Source of the DNA: Thermoplasmata archaeon
GTDB taxonomy: Archaea; Thermoplasmatota; Thermoplasmata; UBA10834
Reading direction: 5' to 3'
Length of the DNA: 6,568 bases
Assembly: GCA_013329135.1 (NCBI GenBank)
Contig: DUKU01000077.1
Coordinates: 1 to 6,568, forward strand
Shown here: in pieces, positions 1 to 5,907 of the stretch
How positions within the stretch are numbered: the first letter of the stretch is position 1
Layout: every line of letters begins with the position of its first letter
Translations under genes and position numbers: made by a program
The notes under the pieces: generated by a model
Told to the model about the DNA's origin: nothing
The model's input: only the letters and a program-made list of their open reading frames with translations
The model's database searches: none

Positions 1-946
1 CCAGCGCAGACTGGAGTTCTCTGTGCTCGATGAAGCCGGAATCCTTCATTCTCACGAGGAGCATCGACTTGCTGACCTTGAGGCTCTTGGAGATGCGCCG
101 CAGAGTCTCATCCTCGAGGAGGGTGTCCTCATGTTGGCTGAACTCGCCTTTGGCAAGCTTTCCCGGTACGAGGAACTCAGCGGCAAACCCGTTGCACCAT
201 CTCTCAACCTCGTCTATTCGCCCTCTTCCGAGGCCAGCCTCTGGAGTGTTTATTCCGGTCTTCCTCAGGAGAACATGTCCGAGTTCGTGTACCAGGGTGA
301 ATACCCTCGCTTCTATCTGGTCCGCAGAGTTGACGACAATCACCGCAGGCAATTCATCGACAAGGACGAATCCGCGGGCATCGTTGATTGGCATGTGCAT
401 CTGAAAGACGAAGATGTTCCTGCTCTCAATCAGGCCTCTCAGGGTGTTGAATGCATCGTATGGATCACGCCACTTCTTCTGAACCTGATCTGTGATCCCA
501 AACTCATCCCGGAAACGGTTTCCCAATTCGTGCGAGTCGTCTGTCACCGAGTACGCGCCGATCTCCGGGCGCACTCCCTTGTTCTGGTTCTCCAGTAGTT
601 CGCGGCTCAGTCTCTGGAGTCTTCTCGTCTTTCTAACGGCCAGGAGAGTCTCTCGGTCAAACTCGCCTCTGCGCTCAGGGGATACGCGGTAGTCCTTGGG
701 GAGCGGAGCCTCCCTGGGCGGTTTGGGCAGGAAGAAAACGGCAAGTGGCCTCTTGATCAGTTCAGCTAGTCTCTCCAGCTGTCTCAGTGACGGGGTCGCC
801 TTCCCCGACATCCAGGCCCTGACTGAAGCGGATTCGACCCCGAGATGCTCGCTGATGTCACTGACCTGCCAACCGGAAGATGATACTGCCCAGCTGATTA
901 CTTCTGGTTTGACTTCAACCCTGAAAGACCCTCGCTTCTTGTCCAT
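1..946 (-). CDS. XRE-family HTH / ImmA-IrrE metallopeptidase-domain protein (3' end cut by window edge)
   Basis: Translating the minus strand from ATG at 946 gives 315 residues without a stop, running off the left edge, so the C-terminus is missing. Residues about 12-75 form an XRE-like helix-turn-helix (VSDISEHLGVESASVRAWMS) followed by the RPLAVFFLP segment typical of HTH proteins fused to a COG2856 (ImmA/IrrE) domain. Residues about 160-300 are that domain: HELGH at 220-224 supplies the HExxH zinc and catalytic residues, and ERWCNGFAAEFLVP (248-261) matches the conserved segment that carries the third zinc-binding glutamate. Family knowledge: such proteins bind DNA and cleave or inactivate repressors (ImmA, IrrE), or act as antitoxin-like regulators. 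The target here is unknown. TGAGG at 959-955, eight bases before the ATG, supports this start. The gene points away from the rest of the window, so any partner lies to the left, outside it. Confidence 0.93.
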   Translation of the reverse strand, partial: MDKKRGSFRVEVKPEVISWAVSSSGWQVSDISEHLGVESASVRAWMSGKATPSLRQLERLAELIKRPLAVFFLPKPPREAPLPKDYRVSPERRGEFDRETLLAVRKTRRLQRLSRELLENQNKGVRPEIGAYSVTDDSHELGNRFRDEFGITDQVQKKWRDPYDAFNTLRGLIESRNIFVFQMHMPINDARGFVLVDELPAVIVVNSADQIEARVFTLVHELGHVLLRKTGINTPEAGLGRGRIDEVERWCNGFAAEFLVPGKLAKGEFSQHEDTLLEDETLRRISKSLKVSKSMLLVRMKDSGFIEHRELQSAL

Positions 947-954
947 GATTGCAG

Positions 955-982
955 CCTCAGGATTTGCCAGTGTGCTTATCAA
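955..982 (-). promoter_or_regulatory. Possible TATA-like box and ribosome-binding site of the XRE-ImmA/IrrE gene
   Basis: On the minus strand TGAGG (959-955) sits eight bases before the ATG at 946 and can pair with the archaeal 16S rRNA tail. Further upstream TTGATAAG (982-975) is a weak TATA-like element, centred about 32 bases before the ATG. The two fit together poorly, because a start site 25 bases after the TATA box would leave little or no room for the ribosome-binding site. The ribosome-binding site is the better supported of the two. Confidence 0.35.
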
Positions 983-1251
983 TCTTGTGAGTGGATGCAG
1001 TCTTGCGTGACGGGTCAGCAAATAGTGCGCTGCCGAGGCAGGGACGGACGACGAAGCCGATCACCCACAGCGGTCTGCATTCTGTTCACTCTGCAGGCCA
1101 CCTTCTTCTCATGCCAGCAACAATACACCGTTTCACTGGACGTCAAACGACGTGAGCAGCTACTCAGGGGCGCCTATGGCCGCTTCCTCCTTCAACCCGC
1201 AAGCGTGTGTTGATGAACGGTCTTGCCTTTCCGGTATATGAAGGTGCGATA
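983..1251. other. Intergenic stretch with no recognisable gene
   Basis: The open frames here are short and show no domain, signal or protein-like composition that I recognise, on either strand. The only structure noted is a small inverted repeat, ACGTC-AAAC-GACGT, near 1139-1152. I see no tRNA, no long repeat and no strong promoter. Together with the recombinase relic to its right, this reads as decayed DNA between two divergent genes. Confidence 0.4.
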
Positions 1252-1347
1252 ATGGCGAAGAAAGATCCAGACAGTATAACGAAAAACGGCAGTATTAGAC
1301 AAGCAAGCTCCATCAACTGCATCAAGAATACCACCAAGACCGTATGA
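1252..1347 (+). CDS. Possible 31-residue small protein (doubtful)
   Basis: ATG at 1252 opens a 31-codon frame ending at TGA 1345-1347. It begins MAKKDPDSITKNGSIRQ and ends KNTTKTV. The peptide is polar and basic, with no membrane helix or known motif. The support is an unusually good ribosome-binding site: AAGGTG at 1241-1246, with a five-base spacer before the ATG. No suitable TATA box lies upstream; GGTATATG at 1233-1240 is too close. A frame of this length can easily arise by chance. I do not recognise a family and treat this as a candidate only. Confidence 0.2.
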   Translation: MAKKDPDSITKNGSIRQASSINCIKNTTKTV

Positions 1348-1358
1348 CACGTCTCCTG

Positions 1359-1571
1359 TCAGCCGTTCAGATTCACTCCGATGTAGCGGAGGAACATCTC
1401 CGTGGATTCATGCCCGTATATCGTGGCAATTGTCTCTATCGGGGTGCCCGCAAGCCACATCAAGCGGCCTCTGGTCCTCCTCAAGGGGTGGTGCCCTCGG
1501 AATCTCGCTCTCTCGAGGGGCGGCTAACCCCTGCTTTTCGATGCGCGGGCGGCAGCGATATGTACCGCCAC
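1359..1571 (-). pseudogene. Tyrosine recombinase (phage integrase family), C-terminal catalytic relic
   Basis: A minus-strand frame from 1523 to the TGA at 1361-1359 reads through most of the catalytic end of a tyrosine recombinase. It has HHPLRRTRGRLMWLAG (box II, H-x-x-R type), then TPIETIATIYGHES (GH motif) and TEMFLRYIGVN with the nucleophilic tyrosine. The same frame continues upstream as VAVHIAAARASKSRG, broken by one TAG at 1526-1524. The N-terminal core-binding domain and the first catalytic arginine are absent, and the upstream DNA is now the start of the surface-protein gene, so only about 70 codons remain. In this family the protein integrates or excises elements at attachment sites. 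This copy lacks residues required for catalysis and is most likely a decayed remnant of an integrated element. An alternative is that the TAG was read as an amino acid in the ancestor, but the missing N-terminal half still makes it broken. Confidence 0.82.
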
Positions 1572-1588
1572 GCGTCTCTCTTGTCTCG

Positions 1589-2752
1589 ATGAGACGCCCG
1601 GTCAGAGTCTCGACAGTGGCCTTCATGATTGCAGGTATCCTCACCATCGTGAGCTTGAATCTGGTTCCCTCGTCCGAAGCGCAGGAATCCGACCCCGAGC
1701 TGGTGCCTGAGCCGATTGTCTCCGAAGTCCACGAATACAACCAGTCAGAGGGGGGTGGCGATTTCGTCCGGGAGATTTCCGAGAAGTGGCGGATTGGGAT
1801 TGACCACGGAGGTGTGTCTATTCTCCTCGGGGTCGCGAACTACACTGATGACTTCACTGATGATACCCGAGACAGCGAGACGAACGTGGCATACAGCCAG
1901 AACATCAATTTCGTGACTGGCGGCAAGCTGTACATAGCGATGTTCATGTTTGACCGCGTAGTATTCAAGATAGGCGGTCAGGAAGTGATTGCGCGTCTCA
2001 AGACCTGCGACGGTTTTGAAGTGAGCCACACTGCAGTCGAGTATGACGGCACGATCCCCACGTTGGACTGCAACATGACCTTCCAGGCCATCAGGGTGTA
2101 TTCCGACATGCCAGACTCGACCTTCGACTTGACGTTGGCCCATCATTTCAGAGGAGGCTGGAACCAGACGAGCATCAAGGTCGAGGCACTGTTCGATTTC
2201 AGCAACACGGAATTCTACAATGGCACGGAATTCAGCGCAGGCGAGCCTTTCACCGCGGAGATCCGGTACATCATGGTGCTGACGGACCCCGAATTGGGCG
2301 ATGACAATGCGGTCATGCCTTCGGGGTTCACAGACACGACCCTAGAGTACGATCTGACGCTTGACAACGGCTCTCCCTATACCCTGTCAAAACTGGAGAT
2401 GAAAGACGATTTCACAATCTACAACGCAAGCGGGGCTCAGTCCGCGACAGGCTATTCCATGATGGAGATGGCCGACCCGGACTTGGCAGGTCTTGAGACC
2501 TATAACCCCAAGTCAGCCGTGGTAACCCACGGATTCCCGAATCTGACATACATGGACACCACGTCAGTGCGGAGCGACCCTGAACTCACCGTTTATCATG
2601 ACCGGATAGACGGAAGCGCGACGGACCTCTATTACCTGCTAATCCCTGTCCTTGCGGTAGTCGCGGCCGTAGTCGCAACCGTCATCGTGATCTGGAGAAA
2701 GAGAAGGAAGAATCGCCAGGAAGAGGATGGGAAGCCGCTGAAGAAGCCTTGA
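1589..2752 (+). CDS. Secreted, C-terminally membrane-anchored surface protein, function unknown
   Basis: The 387-residue protein begins with a basic MRRPVR segment and a hydrophobic stretch (about 8-27), then SSEAQES near residue 32, which reads as a signal peptide. Residues about 35-345 are acidic, rich in Thr/Ser/Asp/Tyr and strand-like. This region holds eight N-x-S/T sequons (Asn 51, 84, 162, 192, 211, 260, 279, 318) and only two cysteines (140, 161), which could form a disulfide. Residues 348-369 form one membrane helix, followed by the strongly basic tail WRKRRKNRQ. The inferred topology is a large extracellular domain with a short cytoplasmic tail, as in many archaeal surface glycoproteins. 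I do not recognise the extracellular domain. ATG 1589 is preferred because it gives a clean signal peptide; an upstream in-frame extension runs into recombinase-relic DNA. There is no ribosome-binding site, but GATATGTA at 1557-1564 lies about 28 bases upstream and could drive a leaderless transcript. Confidence 0.85.
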   Translation: MRRPVRVSTVAFMIAGILTIVSLNLVPSSEAQESDPELVPEPIVSEVHEYNQSEGGGDFVREISEKWRIGIDHGGVSILLGVANYTDDFTDDTRDSETNVAYSQNINFVTGGKLYIAMFMFDRVVFKIGGQEVIARLKTCDGFEVSHTAVEYDGTIPTLDCNMTFQAIRVYSDMPDSTFDLTLAHHFRGGWNQTSIKVEALFDFSNTEFYNGTEFSAGEPFTAEIRYIMVLTDPELGDDNAVMPSGFTDTTLEYDLTLDNGSPYTLSKLEMKDDFTIYNASGAQSATGYSMMEMADPDLAGLETYNPKSAVVTHGFPNLTYMDTTSVRSDPELTVYHDRIDGSATDLYYLLIPVLAVVAAVVATVIVIWRKRRKNRQEEDGKPLKKP

Positions 2753-2829
2753 ATGAGGTTTGCGAATCTGTCACTTTATCGTTTGAGAAGAGTGCGTTCA
2801 TGCGTTGGCTTCCGGAGAAGTCCGTAGGC

Positions 2830-2916
2830 AAGAAAGGGCGATGAAGAAGGTTCATATCCCGGTGCAAGAACACTCTGATTGAGAATCAGCGAGTCGGCGT
2901 GGCTCAAAATCGGCTC
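2830..2916 (+). repeat. Dispersed intergenic repeat, copy 1 of 3
   Basis: Starts with AAGAAAGGG (2830-2838), shared with copy 2, then GATGAAGAAGG, a TATA-like TTCATATC (2851-2858), GGTGCAAGAA, and the 45-base conserved block at 2872-2916. Over the last 35 bases of that block it matches copy 2 at 25 positions with no gap. It lies between the surface-protein gene and the zinc-ribbon gene, about 55 bases upstream of the latter's start. It may contribute to that gene's promoter. Confidence 0.75.
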
Positions 2917-2930
2917 TTCTCGCAGAGAAG
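2916..2930. other. Short perfect hairpin at the end of repeat copy 1
   Basis: CTTCTC (2916-2921), loop GCA, GAGAAG (2925-2930) form a six-base-pair stem. It sits directly before the CTTAAG promoter-like element of the zinc-ribbon gene. It could be a regulator site or an RNA hairpin; nothing in the sequence decides between them. Confidence 0.35.
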
Positions 2931-2966
2931 CCCTTAAGCCGTCGAACACAGTTAGTACGCAGGGTG
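2931..2966 (+). promoter_or_regulatory. Likely promoter and ribosome-binding site of the zinc-ribbon membrane protein
   Basis: CCCTTAAG at 2931-2938, preceded by AGAAG, resembles an archaeal BRE plus TATA box. A start site about 25 bases downstream (near 2960) would give a short leader containing AGGGTG (2961-2966), which is five bases before the ATG at 2972. The TATA match is modest. A second TATA-like box lies in repeat copy 1 further upstream. Confidence 0.45.
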
Positions 2967-2971
2967 CTCTA

Positions 2972-3466
2972 ATGAACCATGGGGGATCTACCAGAACGGG
3001 CAGGAAGATCCGTTCCAAGACTGAAAAAGATGCGACCAGATACACTCACAAATCAGAACCTGATGGAGTGGAGACGCCAAGATGCCCAAACTGCGGGGCC
3101 GAGAAGACTCGTGAGGGATTGATGTGCCCAGTGTGCTACTACTGGGATTCGGAGAATACTCCGAGGGCCTCGACAAATGATGTCGAAGGAGAGGACACCG
3201 GGCCTACAGCCAATCAGCATTCCTACGATTATATCGGCATTCTCATTCTGTTTGCTGTATGCCTCATGATTATAGGATGGGCATGGATATGGCATTTAGA
3301 GGACGAGCTGTTGTATGTTCAAAACCCCGATGAGATAGAAGACATCGAGAGTCAATTGGATACCGCCGGCGGAATGTGGAAATCCGGCGTAGTGATTGCC
3401 TCTTTGGGCGCCGCAGCACTTGCATTCACCACAAAGGGAATTTTCACAACGGACCGACGGACATAG
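2972..3466 (+). CDS. Zinc-ribbon membrane protein with two transmembrane helices, function unknown
   Basis: The protein is 164 residues. Residues 1-35 are polar and basic. Four cysteines follow in a C-P-N-C ... C-P-V-C pattern (Cys 38, 41, 52, 55), a compact zinc ribbon. A polar linker (57-85) leads to helix one (about 86-108, LILFAVCLMIIGWAWIW), an acidic loop (109-136), helix two (about 138-158) and a basic end, DRRT. The inferred topology puts both termini and the zinc ribbon in the cytoplasm, where the ribbon could bind nucleic acid or protein. Small zinc-ribbon membrane proteins are common in archaea and mostly uncharacterised, so no function is assigned. ATG 2972 is chosen because AGGGTG precedes it by five bases. 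A TTG at 2879 would add 31 residues encoded by the dispersed repeat, which is unlikely. No same-strand gene lies close enough to form an operon. Confidence 0.78.
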   Translation: MNHGGSTRTGRKIRSKTEKDATRYTHKSEPDGVETPRCPNCGAEKTREGLMCPVCYYWDSENTPRASTNDVEGEDTGPTANQHSYDYIGILILFAVCLMIIGWAWIWHLEDELLYVQNPDEIEDIESQLDTAGGMWKSGVVIASLGAAALAFTTKGIFTTDRRT

Positions 3467-3590
3467 CGATTCACGGTCACTGAAACACGGACGGGGTGGA
3501 AACACCATTCTTCGGACCCATGCGGGAAGATACGACAAGGAGGCCTGCATCCCTCGCCTTGGTAGAACCGTCAATGAAGTGAAGAGGAAA

Positions 3591-3676
3591 GGATTCTGGC
3601 GCGAATCCCAAATCGCGGAATTGGATTCTGCCCAGTTGTCCAGGTCTGCAGGGCGTACAATCTGAACCGCGGATTC
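3591..3676. other. Cluster of GGATTC/GAATCC inverted repeats after the zinc-ribbon gene
   Basis: GGATTC (3591-3596), TGGCGC, GAATCC (3603-3608) form a perfect six-base-pair hairpin. GGATTC recurs at 3623-3628 and 3671-3676, so alternative pairings exist. It lies about 125 bases after the zinc-ribbon stop codon. There is no T-run, so it is a weak terminator candidate, and it could equally be chance. Confidence 0.25.
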
Positions 3677-3680
3677 CACG

Positions 3681-3765
3681 AAGAAAGGGGATGAAAGGGT
3701 TTATATCCCAGTGCAAAAACCCTCTGATTGAGAAAGAGCCAGATGTCGCGTTTCAAAGTCGGCTC
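3681..3765 (+). repeat. Dispersed intergenic repeat, copy 2 of 3 (best promoter-like copy)
   Basis: AAGAAAGGGGATGAAAGGG is followed by TTTATAT (3700-3706), a good archaeal TATA box, then CCCAGTGCAAAAA and the 45-base block (3721-3765: CCTCTGATTGAGAAA ... TTTCAAAGTCGGCTC). It also contains GGGTTT (3697-3702) and AAACCC (3717-3722) as an inverted repeat around the TATA box. If the box is active, transcription would begin near 3728, inside the conserved CTCTGATTG. No + strand gene follows; the next gene faces it from the other strand and stops at 3893. Confidence 0.78.
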
Positions 3766-3892
3766 AACCTGCAGCCCGAACACTCGACCTCACCCTCACC
3801 TGGACCTTCCTCAATGCGTTTGGCGGCGCCCTTCGCCCTTCAGTTCGCTATGGTCTCCACTTGGAAGTGGTCACGTATGCCGTCTGAAGATG

Positions 3893-5275
3893 CTATTCTT
3901 CTTTCTCTGAAGTCTCCTTCGCTGAAGTACCCTCCTTCACAATTCTGTTGACAATGTCGATTACAAAGTGCTCTGAGAATCCAGCCACGAAACAGATCGA
4001 GAGCAGTAATTCCAGACTCACTTCGCCTAGTTTCAGGAAACCAGAGAACAGGAACAACGAGATCGCCAGAGCGAACACCGCCCCCATCAGCGGTCTTATC
4101 GCAATCATCCACGAACTCATCGTTTGCTCATGAGCGATTGTCTTCTCGGTTTTGAACCAGCGCAGGACTGAGAAGAAACCGCCTGTCGCACCTCCTAGGG
4201 CGCCTACTATGATGATGATCGGAACCAGGAGTCTGTCGTCCAGGAGAAGCGAAGGTTCAGATGTAGAAATGCTCGGGAGAGCAAATGCAAGGACTACCAT
4301 ACTCACGAGCGCGGCAGCGCTGAGAATGTAGAGCTGCCAAGCCGATCTATCCAGACTGTCGAATCTATCATTGGTGTATTCTTCGAGGACCTTGTTGGCT
4401 GAATACAACTCATCCACAGTAACTTGGTTCTTGAGTTTTCCCGGCTTTCCGGGGTCCTCAAGAATGCTCTTGACAGCAGCGCGTCTCCAAGAATCCAGTT
4501 CAACAGCGCTTCTTGACAATGTTTGAAAGGCGCAAATCTTGACCCGCGCGTCATCATCCTTGAAGAGATAAAGGCTCTGGAGCCTTGCCTGCACAAAGGA
4601 CCTCCACGCTGCGTTGACCTGTCCTTTCGCGCATCTATCCTTTGCCTGTTGGAGAAGGATATTGCAGTGTGTCGCCACTTCCGGTTTATGTTGGGCGTCC
4701 TCGACTTTCCGCAACATCAGCGTCGCTTCCAGATCGGCGATGTCCGCTCGGAGGTCCTTTCTTGAATCGGCATGGACGGCAGATCTGACTTCTCTAATCA
4801 GTCTGGTGGCGCATTCGCAAAGTAAACCAATCAGGACAACTGCCATCAAGAAGAGCAGGGGGAGTACTTCAGGTACAACTCCGGCCAAGGGCTTCCAGGT
4901 GTACTGGAGCAGAGCAAGCGCAAGAAAGGCAGCGAAAACCAGAAGGAATCGGACATTCGGGAATCCATTCTTGTCCGTACTCGGGGGCGCGTCCTCACTC
5001 GGGACCGCGCCCTTCTTGTCGTGAGGGTCAGCACTGGAGTTCATCCTCGTCATTTCCCCGTACCATGATGGCTGCTTCTCACCTTTGAGTCTTTCTACTT
5101 GGGGGACGCAAGCCTCGCCACACCTACAGAAACCAATGAGGAATGCACTAGGTGTGGTCCGCAATTCCATCAGAAGCCCATGCATCTGGACGTTCATCAT
5201 GCTCCAGAGAGTCGTTTCTCGAGAGACTGCGCACGCTTGCATCGCGTCCTCCAGCCTCTTGAGACGCGTATGCAT
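3893..5275 (-). CDS. Polytopic membrane protein with cytoplasmic helical domain, uncharacterised
   Basis: The longest form is 460 residues. Predicted membrane helices are at about 108-125, 135-156, 313-334, 350-372, 391-413 and 421-441. Between helices two and three, residues about 164-312 form a cytoplasmic alpha-helical domain with QVNAAWRSFVQARLQSLY (219-236) and LDSWRRAAVKSIL (260-272). The C-terminal part carries GALGGATGGFFSVLRWF (358-374), RPLMGAVFA (394-402) and AGFSEHFV (431-438). I recognise this combination (W-rich helical domain, GALGG helix, RPL-GA helix, GFSE helix) from uncharacterised bacterial membrane proteins, but no function is known to me. The start is uncertain. ATG 5053 (386 residues), after GGGG, gives a usual acidic disordered N-terminus. 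ATG 5275 adds 74 residues with CRCGEAC, and GC by codon position there (about 55, 46 and 61 percent, counted by hand) looks coding, so the longer form is given. The gene stands alone on its strand. Confidence 0.8.
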   Translation of the reverse strand: MHTRLKRLEDAMQACAVSRETTLWSMMNVQMHGLLMELRTTPSAFLIGFCRCGEACVPQVERLKGEKQPSWYGEMTRMNSSADPHDKKGAVPSEDAPPSTDKNGFPNVRFLLVFAAFLALALLQYTWKPLAGVVPEVLPLLFLMAVVLIGLLCECATRLIREVRSAVHADSRKDLRADIADLEATLMLRKVEDAQHKPEVATHCNILLQQAKDRCAKGQVNAAWRSFVQARLQSLYLFKDDDARVKICAFQTLSRSAVELDSWRRAAVKSILEDPGKPGKLKNQVTVDELYSANKVLEEYTNDRFDSLDRSAWQLYILSAAALVSMVVLAFALPSISTSEPSLLLDDRLLVPIIIIVGALGGATGGFFSVLRWFKTEKTIAHEQTMSSWMIAIRPLMGAVFALAISLFLFSGFLKLGEVSLELLLSICFVAGFSEHFVIDIVNRIVKEGTSAKETSEKEE

Positions 5276-5700
5276 CGTTCACGTCAAGCTTGCCTAGAAC
5301 AAGGTGAATCTTGTGGTCGTCAACGACCCTTTCGGCCCCGCCTTCCCCCCGCAGTTTACAATCCCCTTCGCGCCGTTCCTAGCTCGGAGAAAAGGCCTCT
5401 ATGTTGAAATGTCACTCTTGACGACTCGATGCAGGTTATCTTCTCCCCAATTCTCCCGATCATCACGGATTCGCTGGGGCTATCGAACATGCCTCTATTC
5501 GCGGTTTTCCCGCACTATGGTCACTTCGTCCCTTTGTCAGGGATCTGCCCCAATCCATAGGACGCACTCGAGGTGCACTCTTTTCCCGGGGTTGAATCCG
5601 CGACTAGAACATCGTATGGTCTTTCGACCATTCGTAGGCTGCGTATCCCGAGGGACGATTTCATCATAACATCTATAGGAGAGGAGAGACGGTGAAGAGA
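5276..5700. other. Intergenic stretch with interrupted open frames, no convincing gene
   Basis: Both strands hold open segments of 40-120 codons, but none has a good start site, a recognisable domain or support from its neighbours. The most protein-like one is described separately as a possible relic (5356-5757). A six-base-pair hairpin, ATGGTC-TTTC-GACCAT, lies at 5616-5631. No tRNA or rRNA is visible. There is no AT-rich promoter upstream of the minus-strand membrane-protein gene that begins at 5275 or 5053. Confidence 0.4.
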
Positions 5701-5757
5701 GACGAGCAAGGAGTTTAGTTCGGTGCAAGAAAAACCCTCTGATTGTGAAATGGCCAT
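5356..5757 (-). pseudogene. Possible decayed protein-coding gene (frame with two close stop codons)
   Basis: One minus-strand frame from ATG 5757 runs 78 codons to TGA (5523-5521), then a single Pro codon, a TAG (5517-5515), and 52 more open codons to TAA at 5358-5356. The flanking residues read DKGTK-stop-P-stop-CGKTANRG. A single base change in each stop (TGA to TGC, TAG to TAC) would restore C-P-Y-C-G-K, a zinc-finger-like knuckle. That is suggestive but not proof: frames on the opposite strand here are also open and protein-like. There is no family I can name, and the 5' end overlaps repeat copy 3. Confidence 0.2.
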
Positions 5758-5780
5758 TCATCTCGTTTCAAAGTCGGCAC
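5701..5780 (+). repeat. Dispersed intergenic repeat, copy 3 of 3
   Basis: GACGAGCAAGGAGTTTAGTT (5701-5720) aligns without gaps to the TATA-containing left part of copy 1 but has lost a recognisable TATA box. CGGTGCAAGAA and the 45-base block (5736-5780) follow. Over that block it matches copy 2 at 36 of 45 positions, including CCTCTGATTG and TTTCAAAGTCGGC. It has the same orientation as the other two copies. No gene starts directly after it; the next is the MarR regulator at 6007, which has its own promoter. Confidence 0.75.
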
Positions 5781-5907
5781 CCTGCACAGTAATCATGCAA
5801 CGATCACCCGCCGGACCGACCTCGACCACAACCATGTCTAGGCAGGCAACAGCATGAAGAAAAGCGGGGATTGACGTGACCATAGCTACGAACATAACAA
5901 CAGCCCA

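Noticed and set aside
23..1010. Several plus-strand open frames across the left part of the window, including one of 191 codons starting at 23.
   Set aside because: They lie opposite the XRE-ImmA/IrrE gene, whose minus-strand translation has unmistakable HTH and HELGH motifs. The plus-strand frames show no domain of their own.
1430..1588. Upstream extension of the surface-protein frame to 1430.
   Set aside because: The extra 53 residues are encoded by recombinase-relic DNA and would bury the signal peptide, which begins cleanly at ATG 1589.
1344..1592. Plus-strand 82-codon frame whose ATG overlaps the stop of the 31-codon ORF (ATGA).
   Set aside because: It runs opposite the recombinase relic, has no recognisable protein features, and the relic explains the apparent coding character.
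2879..2971. TTG start giving a 195-residue zinc-ribbon protein.
   Set aside because: The extra residues come from repeat copy 1 and the promoter-like region; ATG 2972 has a well-spaced ribosome-binding site.
3296..3679. Minus-strand 127-codon frame and plus-strand 89-codon frame after the zinc-ribbon gene.
   Set aside because: The minus frame is largely antisense to the zinc-ribbon gene, and neither has a start signal or motif that I recognise.
3849..3872. CCACTTGGAAGTGG palindrome between repeat copy 2 and the end of the membrane-protein gene.
   Set aside because: It is a 14-base palindrome with no T-run and no gene start nearby. It is too short to call as an operator or terminator.
5586..5605. 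GGGGTTGAATCCGCGACT resembles a tRNA T-arm.
   Set aside because: The flanking bases do not pair into a five-base T stem, and no acceptor, D or anticodon arms can be built around it.
5304..5669. Plus-strand 121-codon frame, and an overlapping shorter plus frame starting with MQVIFSPILPI near 5430.
   Set aside because: Both look locally protein-like, but each lacks a start signal and a domain, and they contradict each other and the minus-strand frame. None could be preferred without a similarity search.
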